From positions 1-63,564 of the forward strand of contig CALLAW010000007.1 of the NCBI GenBank assembly GCA_938001865.1: a stretch of 63,564 nucleotides of DNA, in the 5' to 3' direction. Under the pieces are notes generated by a model that saw nothing but the letters and a program-made list of their open reading frames with translations, did no database searches and was not told the DNA's origin. Each line of letters starts with the position of its first letter. The stretch's first letter is position 1. The position numbers and the translations under genes are program-made. Shown here piece after piece: positions 54,195 to 63,564 of this stretch. Source of the DNA: an uncultured Saprospiraceae bacterium (GTDB lineage Bacteria > Bacteroidota > Bacteroidia > Chitinophagales > Saprospiraceae).

Positions 54195-55340
54195 ATGTAT
54201 AACCGTGCCATCGTCCATATGGATCTTGACTCCTTCTTCGTCTCAGTAGAGTGCCTTAAGAACTCTGCCCTACTCGGCAAGCCTCTACTGATCGGAGGTA
54301 CGAGTCAGCGTGGTGTAGTTGCATCCTGCAGTTATGAGGCTCGACGGTTTGGGGTACACTCTGCGATGCCTATGAAGCTAGCACTCCGTCTCTGTCCTGA
54401 TGCGATCGTACTCCGCGGTGATATGGACTCATACTCCAAGTACTCAAGCCTGGTCACTGATGTCATTGCTGAGGATGCTCCTCTGTATGAGAAAGCCTCT
54501 ATCGACGAGTTCTATCTAGATATCAGTGGTATGGATCGCTACTTTGGATGCTATCAATGGTCTACTGAGCTCAGGCAGAAGATTATCTCAGAGACAGGGC
54601 TACCTATCTCGTTTGGGCTGTCAATCAATAAGCTAGTCTCCAAGGTCGGCACTGGCGAAGCCAAACCCAATGGTGCCCTCAAAATCGATAACGGTACCGA
54701 GAAGGCTTTCCTCTCACCACTGTCCGTAAAGAAGATACCGGGTGTCGGACCTAAGCTCTACAAGAAACTCTCATTCATGGGTGTACGTAAGATAGAGACA
54801 CTGAGTCAGATCCCTGTGAGTTTACTCCAAAACGAATTTGGCAAGTCAGGTAAGCGGCTCTGGGAGAAAGCGAATGGAATAGATAAGACACCAGTCACTC
54901 CATACATCGAGCAGAAATCTATGTCTAAGGAACGAACATTCACAGAAGATACTCTCAACGTACAGTACATCCGTAGTCTCGTGACAAAGCTCTGCGACGA
55001 CCTCGCCTTCGAACTGCGAAACAAGAAGCGACTGACATCTTGTGTCACCATTAAGATAAGATATGCTGACTTCAATACGTATACCAAGCAACGTCGCATC
55101 TCATATACGGCTAATGATACGATACTCACTAAGCAAGCACTCGAGCTCTTCGACAAAGTCTACCAACGACGCCAACTTATCAGACTCATCGGTATCAAGT
55201 TCAGTGGATTAGTGTCAGGGAGTTATCAGATCGACCTCTTCGACGATACAGCTAAGCAGATCAGCCTTCTCAAGGAAAAAGATTGGATTCGTAATCGATT
55301 TGGGGTGGATAAGATCATGCGAGGAAGTAGTGTAGGGTAA
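54195..55340 (+). CDS. dinB: DNA polymerase IV (Y-family, translesion)
   Basis: A 381-aa Y-family polymerase that bypasses DNA lesions. Catalytic residues: D10 (HMDLDSFFVSVE), D104 and E105 (KASIDEFYLDISG). Fingers motif SYEARRFGVHSAMP, steric-gate region DSFF, helix-hairpin-helix PGVGPKLYKKLSFMGV and little finger domain (RKRLTSCVTIKIRYADF). It has no clear C-terminal clamp-binding motif of the QxxLF type; the last residues (RFGVDKIMRGSSVG) do not match one. A direct repeat precedes it. It is usually damage-inducible; regulation here is unproven. Confidence 0.95.
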   Translation: MYNRAIVHMDLDSFFVSVECLKNSALLGKPLLIGGTSQRGVVASCSYEARRFGVHSAMPMKLALRLCPDAIVLRGDMDSYSKYSSLVTDVIAEDAPLYEKASIDEFYLDISGMDRYFGCYQWSTELRQKIISETGLPISFGLSINKLVSKVGTGEAKPNGALKIDNGTEKAFLSPLSVKKIPGVGPKLYKKLSFMGVRKIETLSQIPVSLLQNEFGKSGKRLWEKANGIDKTPVTPYIEQKSMSKERTFTEDTLNVQYIRSLVTKLCDDLAFELRNKKRLTSCVTIKIRYADFNTYTKQRRISYTANDTILTKQALELFDKVYQRRQLIRLIGIKFSGLVSGSYQIDLFDDTAKQISLLKEKDWIRNRFGVDKIMRGSSVG

Positions 55341-55906
55341 TCCAGTAATATAGGTATCAGAGGAGACACTGACCAAGGCAAATAATAAACTTTACCCGCA
55401 GCAGACAAGGTCTGAAAAAAATATATATCCCCTAAGAGACTAATAGACTAACTCCTAAGACATTTGTAATTATTATAGCTGGCTTTATGGAAGTAATCCA
55501 TGAAAAAAAGGGAGTGCAATTTTCTTATTCATTGCAGCCCGTCTAGCCTAACTTACTCCTAGCCTACTCCTCTAACCAATCCATCATAAATACATAGGTC
55601 AATAGATCGAAAACACTCCATTGAGAAAGACTCACATCTTACCAATTCTAGGCTGACATCAAACAGCTATCCCTACAGGACTATCATACTCAAAAATGCG
55701 AATCAGAACAGACTTGCAGGTCAACCTCAAAAGAGATTCCCCAAATATGGTATAGTATCTCTCATGTGGTTCAAAATCAATAAGATCTATAAGATAAGAA
55801 ACACCACCTAGATTAGTCGTGGTATAGCTCTATCATCTAAGAAAACCACTACCAAATATCAATCTATAGAAGAAGTAATATAGAGTTACCTCGAAGGGTT
55901 AATAAC
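55341..55906. other. Long intergenic stretch after dinB
   Basis: About 570 bp. No reading frame longer than about 30 codons with gene-like character, no tRNA and no strong hairpin. It is the space between dinB and the convergent giant adhesin gene. Confidence 0.45.
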
Positions 55907-55945
55907 AAAAAAAAAGAGGTTGCTAGGACAAGCCTAACAACCTCT
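55907..55945 (-). terminator. Intrinsic terminator of the giant adhesin gene
   Basis: A 13-bp stem with one mismatch (55915-55927 with 55933-55945), loop ACAAG, followed on the minus strand by a run of eight T (55914-55907). It is 48 nt past the stop at 55993. Confidence 0.85.
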
Positions 55946-55992
55946 AATTTATTTATAGCGTAGTTTCTTATGCGTTCATAAGAATCTCTTGC

Positions 55993-58900
55993 TTACTTGA
56001 TTACTGTAATCTTAGCTACATTGACTTCTTCATCAATTGTAGTCCTTACGAAGTATGTACCTGGCGTCATGTATGTACAGTCGATTGAGATTAAGTCAGA
56101 TGACTCTGTTCTTGTCTCAACAACTCTTCCACTTTCGTCAAATATCGCTACTTGTACATCTTGGTTGTTGTAGTTGTCAATTTCAACTTTTACAACCTCC
56201 ACTACTGGGTTAGGATAGACGCTTACTGATATTGGGTTAGCTGATTCTGCAACTTCGATTGCAACAATATCGCTATAGTCAGACTTACCGTCAAGACCGA
56301 CAACCTTCAATCTATAGTAGTGTACTCCTGCTGCAAGATCTTCATCTTGTACATTGTACTCTGCATCATTGTAACCAAGAGCATCAAAGTTCACCATTTC
56401 TGTAAAGACTGCAGTATTAAATGCCTTCTCTAAGATGTAGTAATCAATGTTATCTTCATTACTAGATACCCACATAAGGTCAGCGTAGTTCTCATCTTCG
56501 ATGTATTCTACTCTGAATGTCGTATTCTCAAGAGCTAAGATCTGTACATATCCCGCATCAAATGAGAGCTTAATATCACCTGCACTTACTGTAAACGTAT
56601 CAGTTCTACCACCTGAACCTTGAAGGACATCACTATCCATATTATCATCACCCTGATCAGGTGCAACAACAGTGAATCCAGCTGGTGTAATAAACTGTAA
56701 GAAGTATACTTCATCACCTTGAGTAGGTCTCACATTGTTGAAGCAGTACTCACCGTTTGCATCAGTTACCGTTGATCCAACCTCTGTAGGAATAGGATTA
56801 GATCCATCTTGTAAGAATAATGTCACTGATACTCCCTCAAATGGTATATCATTATCATCCTGTAAGCTAGAATCAAGACCGTCAGTATCAATCCATACGA
56901 AGTTACCAACCTTAGCACCTGTAACAACTCCTGCATCCCATGTCAAGTCAGATTGACCTTCACTCAATGTAATCGTCATAGTCGTATTAGGTCCATTCGT
57001 ACCATCGTTGTCATTATCAACTGAGTCATTCATTCCTTCATTGCTCAATGCATTGCTAAATCCAGCTGGATATTGGAACTCTAGGAAGTAATCACCCGCT
57101 AACAATCCTGTGAATAAGTAGCATCCTACTGAATCCGTAGTCATCAAACCAAGTAGATCTCGAGTATCTGCATCGTAAAGGTATACAAGTGTATTTGGCA
57201 ATCCTGCCTCACCTGGATCTTGTGATCCGTTAGCATTCTCATCAATCCATACTTTGTTACCAAGTTCTGCACATCCTTCAAGTACTGTTAAGTTCAGGAT
57301 AAGATCACCACAACCTTCACCTTCGACTTCATAACTACCAGTCTCAGTATAAGTATTTCCATTCCAGAAATAACTCTCACCTGGACAGATCGTATCAGTA
57401 GTAATTGAAGGTTCTCCGTTACCAGCTACTAAGTTCAATACTCTTAACTGACATCCTGCTGATGCTGATTCTGTTAATGTCTCCACAATCGGCTCGAAGT
57501 ATGTGACACCATTTACAGGCCATGTGTAAGAATCTCCTTCACAAAGCACTACAAAGTCCGTCAACGTAATTCCAAGAGGTAATACCGTCAAGTTCAATAC
57601 GCTATCTGGATCACAAACATCAGATGCCATCTTGAAGTACGTACCTGGTATTGTGTAGATCTCACCACACCAGAGGTAACCATCCTCAACACATATCTCT
57701 GCATCAGTGATATCATCTGCTGGCTTAGGTGTAACTGTAAGATTCAACTGTGCTGGTGTACAATCATCTTCTAATGTAGCATCTACTACTATAGACTCTG
57801 TATAAGTTACACCGTTAACAGCCCATGTATACTCTTGGCCTTCACAGATTGTTTCCTCAGTAAGGACAGTAGCAGGTTCAACACCTTCTACATCCCACTC
57901 ACAAGTTGTGATATTCCAAGTAGCAGTTTCATAACACTCTAACTCGATTTCTGGCTGAGCTATGACACTCAAGACTAAAATCTGATCAGCAGCAATACAT
58001 CCGCTGTTGAGCACCTCGTAAGTACCCGCATCAGTATATGTCTCTCCATTCGCAACCCATGTATAAGAGTCAGTTGCACAGATTGTAACAGATTCAACTT
58101 CTGCTGCTGGCTTCTGTGTCACTGTCAAGTTCAATACTTCGTCAGCTACACATCCTGCATTCTCTACTGTATAGATTCCTGATTCTGTATACTCAGTACC
58201 ATTCCATACATATGGTAGGTCCTCACTACATACTGTATCTACTGTCACTTCATCAGCTGGCTTAGGCGTAACTGTCAAGTTCAATACTTCGTCAGCTACA
58301 CATCCTGCGTTCTCTACCGTGAAGATTCCTGATGCCGTGTACTCAGTTCCATTCCATACATATGGTAACTCATCGCTACATACTGTATCTACTGTTACTT
58401 CATCCGCTGGCTTAGGCGTAACTGTCAAGTTCAATACTTGATCCGCTGCACATCCTGCACTCTCTACTGTATAGACTCCAGTTGCTGTGTATTGATCTCC
58501 ATTCCATACATATGGTAGCTCATCGCTACATACTGTATCTACTGTTACCTCATCAGCTGGCTTAGGCGTCACTGTCAAGTTCAATACTTGATCCGCTGCA
58601 CATCCATCATTCTCTACTGTGTAGATTCCTGATGCCGTGTACTCAGTTCCATTCCATACATATGGTAACTCATCGCTACATACTGTATCTAATGTTACCT
58701 CATCTGCTGGCTTAGGTGTCACTGTCAAGTTCAATACTTGATCCGCTGTACATCCTGCACTCTCTACTGTATAGACTCCAGTTGCTGTGTATTGATCTCC
58801 ATTCCATACGTATGGTAACTCATCGCTACATACTGTATCTACTGTTACCTCATCAGCTGGCTTAGGCGTAACTGTCAAGTTCAATACTTGATCCGCTGCA

Positions 58901-61900
58901 CATCCATCATTCTCTACTGTGTAGATTCCTGATGCCGTGTACTCAGTTCCATTCCATACATATGGTAACTCATCGCTACATACTGTATCTACTGTTACCT
59001 CATCAGCTGGCTTAGGCGTCACTGTCAAGTTCAATACTTCGTCAGCTACACATCCATCATTCTCTACTGTGTAGATTCCTGATGCTGTATACTCAGTTCC
59101 ATTCCATACATATGGTAGCTCATCGCTACATACTGTATCTACTGTTACTTCATCTGCTGGCTTAGGTGTCACTGTCAAGTTCAATACTTCGTCAGCTACA
59201 CATCCTGCGTTCTCTACCGTGAAGATTCCTGATGCTGTATACTCAGTTCCATTCCATACATATGGTAGGTCCTCACTACATACTGTATCTACTGTTACCT
59301 CATCAGCTGGCTTAGGTGTCACTGTCAAGTTCAATACTTCGTCAGCTACACATCCATCATTCTCTACTGTGTAGATTCCTGATGCTGTGTACTCAGTTCC
59401 ATTCCATACATATGGTAACTCATCGCTACATACTGTATCTAATGTTACCTCATCAGCTGGCTTAGGCGTAACTGTCAAGTTCAATACTTCGTCAGCTACA
59501 CATCCTGCGTTCTCTACCGTGAAGATTCCTGATGCTGTATACTCAGTACCATTCCATACATATGGTAGCTCATCGCTACATATTGTATCTACTGTTACCT
59601 CATCAGCTGGCTTAGGCGTCACTGTCAAGTTCAATACTTCGTCAGCTACACATCCGTCATTCTCTACTGTGTAGATTCCTGATGCTGTGTACTCAGTTCC
59701 ATTCCATACATATGGTAGCTCATCGCTACATACTGTATCTACTGTTACCTCATCAACTGGCTTCTGAATCACTGTCAAGTTCAATACTTCGTCAGCTACA
59801 CATCCTGCGTTCTCTACTGTGTAGACTCCTGATGCCGTGTACTCAGTTCCATTCCATACATATGGTAGCTCATCGCTACATACTGTATCTACTGTTACTT
59901 CATCAGCTGGTTTAGGTGTCACTGTCAAGTTCAATACTTCGTCAGCTGCACATCCATCATTCTCTACTGTGTAGATTCCTGATGCCGTGTACTCAGTTCC
60001 ATTCCATACGTATGGCAACTCATCGCTACATACTGTATCTACTGTTACTGCGTCTGCTGGCTTCTGAATCACTGTCAAGTTCAATACTTCGTCAGCTACA
60101 CATCCTGCGTTCTCTACCGTGAAGATTCCTGATGCTGTATACTCAGTACCATTCCATACATATGGTAGCTCATCGCTACATACTGTATCTACTGTTACCT
60201 CATCAGCTGGCTTAGGCGTAACTGTCAAGTTCAATACTTCGTCAGCTGCACATCCATCATTCTCTACTGTATAGACTCCAGTTGCTGTGTACTCAGTACC
60301 ATTCCATACATATGGTAGCTCATCGCTACATACTGTATCTACTGTTACCTCATCAGCTGGCTTAGGCGTAACTGTTAAGTTCAATACTTCGTCAGCTACA
60401 CATCCGTCATTCTCTACTGTATAGATTCCTGATGCCGTGTACTCAATACCATTCCATACATATGGTAGCTCATCGCTACATACTGTATCTAATGTTACCT
60501 CATCAGCTGGCTTAGGCGTAACTGTCAAGTTCAATACTTCGTCAGCTGCACATCCATCATTCTCTACTGTGTAGATTCCTGATGCCGTGTACTCAGTTCC
60601 ATTCCATACGTATGGTAACTCATCGCTACATACTGTATCTACTGTTACTGCGTCTGCTGGCTTCTGAATCACTGTCAAGTTCAATACTTGATCAGCTGCA
60701 CATCCTGCACTCTCTACTGTATAGACTCCAGTTGCTGTGTATTGATCTCCATTCCATACGTATGGTAGCTCATCGCTACATACTGTATCTACTGTTACCT
60801 CATCAGCTGGCTTAGGCGTCACTGTCAAGTTCAATACTTCGTCAGCTACACATCCGTCATTCTCTACTGTATAGATTCCTGATGCCGTGTACTCAGTTCC
60901 ATTCCATACATATGGTAACTCATCGCTACATACTGTATCTACTGTTACTTCATCCGCTGGCTTAGGTGTCACTGTCAAGTTCAATACTTGATTAGCTGTA
61001 CATCCATCATTCTCTACTGTGTAGATTCCTGATGCTGTGTACTCAGTACCATTCCATACATATGGTAGCTCATCGCTACATACTGTATCTAATGTTACCT
61101 CATCCGCTGGCTTAGGGATTACTGTCAATACTAGGATATCATTCGCTGTACATCCGTCATTGTTTACTTCATATGTGCCCGATACAGTGTACTCTACATT
61201 GTTCGCTGCCCATACATAGCTCTCACCTGAACATATCTCCGCTACTGTCTCTGAATCCGCTGGCTTAGGGATTACTGTTAACACTAGGATATCATTCGCT
61301 GTACATCCGTCATTGATTACTTCATATGTGCCCGATACAGTGTACTCTACATTGTTCGCTGCCCATACATAGCTCTCACCTGAACATATCTCCACTACTG
61401 TCTCTGAATCCGCTGGCTTAGGGATTACTGTCAACACTAGAGTAGCATCGTAAGGACATCCTATGTCAGTTGTTTGTGCTACTACAAACGTTTCAGTAAT
61501 ATTTGCCTCAGTATTATTTGTGAATGAATACGTTTGACCATTCACATCCCATGTAAATTCTTCATCTGAACAAAGAGTAACTTCGAGAAGTGTATCCTCT
61601 ACATCATTACAAGTGTAAAGACCGAAATCAACTGTATTGTCAATATTCTCATCACTCAATGTTGAAGCTAATCCAGCATCGCCTGTAGGCTCACCGCCTG
61701 CAGTCAATATGATAACTGGTGAAGTAATAAGTCCATCAGTAAGTCCATCACCATCAGTATCAAGCTGAGCACCGTTATCATCACCATCTTCTTGGTTATC
61801 TGCACCATCTGTTGGCACTGAAGATATTGAGAAGCTTGCTGGTGGTGTAAACTGAACAGTATAAGCACCTTGCTGTAAACCGTCAAATAAATACTCACCT

Positions 61901-63564
61901 GTAACAGGATCAGTCGTAGTAGTCGCTACAACTATACCATTTGCATCAACTAACTGAACTACAACAGTTTTACCAAGGGCTCCAATATTATCTTCGCCAG
62001 CATCTTGGATTCCATTATTATTTGAATCAACAAAGATTACAGATCCTATACCTACTAACTGCTCCTCTACGAAGTTGTTATCATCATCATCTTCTCCTGC
62101 AACAAGTGTTACCTCGATTGAATCATCATTCAATGCATCTACTGCATCATCTGCATCCTCAGGAGTCTCATCTCCATCAAATACATCTGCGAAATCTGGA
62201 TCTATCTGAGCTTCATCTTGCTCTGTAACTGTATACTCACCTGGCTCTACTCCTGTAAATTCGTAGTCTCCGTTAGCGTCAGTAGTTGTAGTTGCTACTA
62301 CATTTCCATTCTCATCTAACAATGTGATTACTACTCCTTCTATCGGTGCATCTCCTATATCATCGTTATCTGTATCTTCTAATACAGTACCGCTGATTGT
62401 TCCAAGCTCTTCATCTACGAAGTCATTGTCCGTATCATCTTCACCTGGTGCTAAGGTAACGTCTATTGTATTATCTACAACTCCGTCAGCATCTGTCGCA
62501 TCTTCTGGTGTAGTATCATCATCACTTACTGATTGTGAATCCGTTGGATCTGTAGTTACTACTGTATAATCACCTGGCTCTACATCTTCGAAGATGAAGT
62601 CTCCATTTGGATCTGTTGTCGTTGTTGCTACTACATTTCCATTCTCATCTAATAATGTTACTGTAACTCCATCTTGTGGTGCATCTCCAGTATCATCATT
62701 ATCCGTATCCAATGTTACTGATCCGCTGATGCTTCCTAACTGCTCCTCTACGAAGTTGTTATCGTCATCATCCTCTCCTGGCTCTAATGTTACTTCGATT
62801 GAATCATCATTCAATGCATCTACTGCATCATCCGCATCTTCAGGAGTCTCATCTCCATCAAATACATCTACATAATCTTCATCTATCTCTGTTTCATCTT
62901 GCTCAGTTACTGTGTATTCTCCTGGCTCTAAGTCAGTGAATTCATAGTATCCATTCTCATCAGTTACTGTCGTTTCTGTTGTTCCAGCATCTACATCTGT
63001 TAATGTAATTGTTACTCCTTCTATTGGACTATCTCCTACATCATCATTATCTGTATCTTCTAATACTGTTCCACTTATCGTTCCTAACTGCTCCTCTACT
63101 GCGTTGTTATCTGCATCATCTTCTCCTGGATCTAATGTTACTTCGATTGAATCATCATTCAATGCATCTACTGCATCATCTGCATCTTCTGGAGTCTCAT
63201 CTCCATCAAATACATCTACATAATCTTCATCGATCTCCGTCTCATCCTGGAACGTTACTGTGTACTCTCCTGGCTCTAAGTCATCAAAACTATATTCACC
63301 ATTCTCATCTGTTACAGTTGTTACTGTCTCTCCACTATCTACATCTGTCAATGTTACTACTACTCCTTCTTGCGGAGTATCTGCATCATCGTCATTGTCA
63401 TCATCCAAACTTACATTTCCACTGATGCTTCCTAACTGCTCCTCTACAAAGTTGTTATCTGCATCATCCTCTCCTGCTACTAAAGTAACTTCGATTGAAT
63501 CATCATTCAATGCATCTACTGCATCATCTGCATCTTCTGGAGTCTCATCTCCATCAAATACATC
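55993..63564 (-). CDS. Giant repetitive T9SS adhesin, incomplete at its N-terminus
   Basis: At least 2523 aa; the frame runs off the right edge with no start. The apparent Met at 63510 is a TTG inside a repeat. Order from the edge inward: four and a part copies of a 111-116-aa acidic Cna_B/SdrD_B-like repeat (LGSISGNVSLDDDNDD; LGTISGTVLEDTDNDD); one SdrD_B domain (GSVIFVDSNNNGIQD); a two-cysteine repeat region with two 51-aa units, then 20 near-identical 50-aa units (DTVCSDELPYVWNGTEYT..GIYTVENDGC), then about five diverged units; two SdrD_B domains (LGNKVWIDENANGSQD; VGNFVWIDTDGLDSS); a fibronectin-like domain (DYYILEKAF, YYRLKVVGLDGKSDYS); and a type A sorting domain (VSVYPNPVVE to VAKITVIK). 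Likely a long surface fibre or adhesin. Each 50-aa unit has two cysteines, which may bond. Confidence 0.93.
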   Translation of the reverse strand, partial: DVFDGDETPEDADDAVDALNDDSIEVTLVAGEDDADNNFVEEQLGSISGNVSLDDDNDDDADTPQEGVVVTLTDVDSGETVTTVTDENGEYSFDDLEPGEYTVTFQDETEIDEDYVDVFDGDETPEDADDAVDALNDDSIEVTLDPGEDDADNNAVEEQLGTISGTVLEDTDNDDVGDSPIEGVTITLTDVDAGTTETTVTDENGYYEFTDLEPGEYTVTEQDETEIDEDYVDVFDGDETPEDADDAVDALNDDSIEVTLEPGEDDDDNNFVEEQLGSISGSVTLDTDNDDTGDAPQDGVTVTLLDENGNVVATTTTDPNGDFIFEDVEPGDYTVVTTDPTDSQSVSDDDTTPEDATDADGVVDNTIDVTLAPGEDDTDNDFVDEELGTISGTVLEDTDNDDIGDAPIEGVVITLLDENGNVVATTTTDANGDYEFTGVEPGEYTVTEQDEAQIDPDFADVFDGDETPEDADDAVDALNDDSIEVTLVAGEDDDDNNFVEEQLVGIGSVIFVDSNNNGIQDAGEDNIGALGKTVVVQLVDANGIVVATTTTDPVTGEYLFDGLQQGAYTVQFTPPASFSISSVPTDGADNQEDGDDNGAQLDTDGDGLTDGLITSPVIILTAGGEPTGDAGLASTLSDENIDNTVDFGLYTCNDVEDTLLEVTLCSDEEFTWDVNGQTYSFTNNTEANITETFVVAQTTDIGCPYDATLVLTVIPKPADSETVVEICSGESYVWAANNVEYTVSGTYEVINDGCTANDILVLTVIPKPADSETVAEICSGESYVWAANNVEYTVSGTYEVNNDGCTANDILVLTVIPKPADEVTLDTVCSDELPYVWNGTEYTASGIYTVENDGCTANQVLNLTVTPKPADEVTVDTVCSDELPYVWNGTEYTASGIYTVENDGCVADEVLNLTVTPKPADEVTVDTVCSDELPYVWNGDQYTATGVYTVESAGCAADQVLNLTVIQKPADAVTVDTVCSDELPYVWNGTEYTASGIYTVENDGCAADEVLNLTVTPKPADEVTLDTVCSDELPYVWNGIEYTASGIYTVENDGCVADEVLNLTVTPKPADEVTVDTVCSDELPYVWNGTEYTATGVYTVENDGCAADEVLNLTVTPKPADEVTVDTVCSDELPYVWNGTEYTASGIFTVENAGCVADEVLNLTVIQKPADAVTVDTVCSDELPYVWNGTEYTASGIYTVENDGCAADEVLNLTVTPKPADEVTVDTVCSDELPYVWNGTEYTASGVYTVENAGCVADEVLNLTVIQKPVDEVTVDTVCSDELPYVWNGTEYTASGIYTVENDGCVADEVLNLTVTPKPADEVTVDTICSDELPYVWNGTEYTASGIFTVENAGCVADEVLNLTVTPKPADEVTLDTVCSDELPYVWNGTEYTASGIYTVENDGCVADEVLNLTVTPKPADEVTVDTVCSEDLPYVWNGTEYTASGIFTVENAGCVADEVLNLTVTPKPADEVTVDTVCSDELPYVWNGTEYTASGIYTVENDGCVADEVLNLTVTPKPADEVTVDTVCSDELPYVWNGTEYTASGIYTVENDGCAADQVLNLTVTPKPADEVTVDTVCSDELPYVWNGDQYTATGVYTVESAGCTADQVLNLTVTPKPADEVTLDTVCSDELPYVWNGTEYTASGIYTVENDGCAADQVLNLTVTPKPADEVTVDTVCSDELPYVWNGDQYTATGVYTVESAGCAADQVLNLTVTPKPADEVTVDTVCSDELPYVWNGTEYTASGIFTVENAGCVADEVLNLTVTPKPADEVTVDTVCSEDLPYVWNGTEYTESGIYTVENAGCVADEVLNLTVTQKPAAEVESVTICATDSYTWVANGETYTDAGTYEVLNSGCIAADQILVLSVIAQPEIELECYETATWNITTCEWDVEGVEPATVLTEETICEGQEYTWAVNGVTYTESIVVDATLEDDCTPAQLNLTVTPKPADDITDAEICVEDGYLWCGEIYTIPGTYFKMASDVCDPDSVLNLTVLPLGITLTDFVVLCEGDSYTWPVNGVTYFEPIVETLTESASAGCQLRVLNLVAGNGEPSITTDTICPGESYFWNGNTYTETGSYEVEGEGCGDLILNLTVLEGCAELGNKVWIDENANGSQDPGEAGLPNTLVYLYDADTRDLLGLMTTDSVGCYLFTGLLAGDYFLEFQYPAGFSNALSNEGMNDSVDNDNDGTNGPNTTMTITLSEGQSDLTWDAGVVTGAKVGNFVWIDTDGLDSSLQDDNDIPFEGVSVTLFLQDGSNPIPTEVGSTVTDANGEYCFNNVRPTQGDEVYFLQFITPAGFTVVAPDQGDDNMDSDVLQGSGGRTDTFTVSAGDIKLSFDAGYVQILALENTTFRVEYIEDENYADLMWVSSNEDNIDYYILEKAFNTAVFTEMVNFDALGYNDAEYNVQDEDLAAGVHYYRLKVVGLDGKSDYSDIVAIEVAESANPISVSVYPNPVVEVVKVEIDNYNNQDVQVAIFDESGRVVETRTESSDLISIDCTYMTPGTYFVRTTIDEEVNVAKITVIK
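58123..61122 (-). repeat. Tandem array of 20 x 150-bp coding repeats
   Basis: Exactly 20 units, each 150 bp (50 aa), inside the giant adhesin gene. The ATTCCATAC[AG] landmark recurs at 58201 and every 150 bp to 61051 with no slip. Units start with V[TI][PQ]KP and end with LNLT. Residue variants cluster at a few positions (ENDG/ENAG/ESAG, IYT/IFT/VYT, TEYTAS/DQYTAT, VADE/AADQ). Confidence 0.95.
61123..61428 (-). repeat. Two 153-bp diverged units preceding the main array
   Basis: Two 51-aa units (ADSETVVEICSGESYVWAANN..GTYEV.NDGC) that differ from each other at only a few positions and are related to, but distinct from, the 50-aa units. Confidence 0.85.
62059..63564 (-). repeat. Tandem 348-bp acidic repeats running off the window edge
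   Basis: Units at 62059-62406 (348), 62407-62739 (333), 62740-63087 (348) and 63088-63435 (348), then a partial unit to the edge. They encode Asp/Glu-rich Cna_B-like domains with the block DVFDGDETPEDADDAVDAL in most copies; the 333-bp unit lacks that exact block. Confidence 0.9.

Noticed and set aside
59387-60815. Open frames on the plus strand across the adhesin repeats (also at 61941-62228 and 63009-63425)
   Set aside because: They are antisense shadows of repetitive coding DNA, with low-complexity translations and no start context.
58123-61122. Regular 150-bp repeats considered as a CRISPR or satellite array
   Set aside because: The repeats are contiguous, without spacers, and lie in one open frame of a surface protein.
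63508-63510. Start of the giant adhesin at 63510
   Set aside because: The codon is a TTG within the repeat block DAVDALNDDS; the frame continues to the window edge, so the gene is incomplete.

Overview
The window looks like a chromosomal segment of a marine-type member of the Bacteroidota, most plausibly of the Saprospiraceae/Lewinella kind. The evidence is eight exported proteins ending in a type A type IX secretion (T9SS) sorting domain (a YPNP or QPNP motif, then a short beta domain), very large SdrD_B/DUF11 surface proteins, dockerin-like exported proteins, DUF1501/DUF1800 partners, and promoters matching the Bacteroidota consensus TTTG-N19-23-TAnnTTTG. The DNA is moderately AT-rich. I found no rRNA, tRNA, CRISPR array, insertion sequence or phage gene. 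The T9SS machinery itself is not in the window.

Layout. 1-3.8 kb: the start of an exported helical-repeat protein (cut by the window edge), a stand-alone LytTR regulator and an exported M4 metalloprotease. 3.8-13.7 kb (minus): rsmI, then two giant T9SS surface proteins (1698 and 1282 aa) built of DUF11 and SdrD_B modules. 13.9-18.7 kb (minus): a compact four-gene operon in which a DUF1800 and a Tat-type DUF1501 protein are flanked by two related discoidin-like exported proteins; this is the best candidate here for a poorly described exported system. 18.9-23.7 kb: a small exported protein, a TfoX-like/DUF1801 pair, a dockerin-like T9SS protein, superoxide dismutase and a beta-CASP RNA nuclease. 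24-31.6 kb (plus): a membrane-anchored propeller-like protein, two tandem POT peptide transporters, a choice-of-anchor-B protein and a lipoprotein.

31.9-38.3 kb (plus): a conserved exported protein, a PL7 alginate lyase lipoprotein, a divergent NRAMP-type transporter, a mannose-6-phosphate isomerase and a T9SS parallel beta-helix protein. This may be a small uronate-polysaccharide locus without SusC/SusD. 38.5-47.7 kb is mostly housekeeping: gpmI, a saccharopine-dehydrogenase-like enzyme, a fatty acid desaturase, ftsK, cysQ and a phnA-type gene, with an orphan plus-strand terminator near 46.9 kb that suggests a small RNA. 47.8-53.9 kb (minus): a T9SS dockerin protein and a three-gene surface-glycan mini-operon (epimerase, FAD protein, MraY/WecA family). 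54.2-55.3 kb: dinB. 56 kb to the right edge (minus): a giant adhesin, more than 2500 aa and incomplete, with twenty 50-aa repeats in perfect 150-bp register plus a second 116-aa acidic repeat family.

Together the genes describe a surface-oriented cell that displays large repetitive proteins through T9SS, digests proteins and polysaccharides outside the cell and imports peptides. Coordinates and translations were worked out by eye. Family calls rest on recognised motifs, not on a search.
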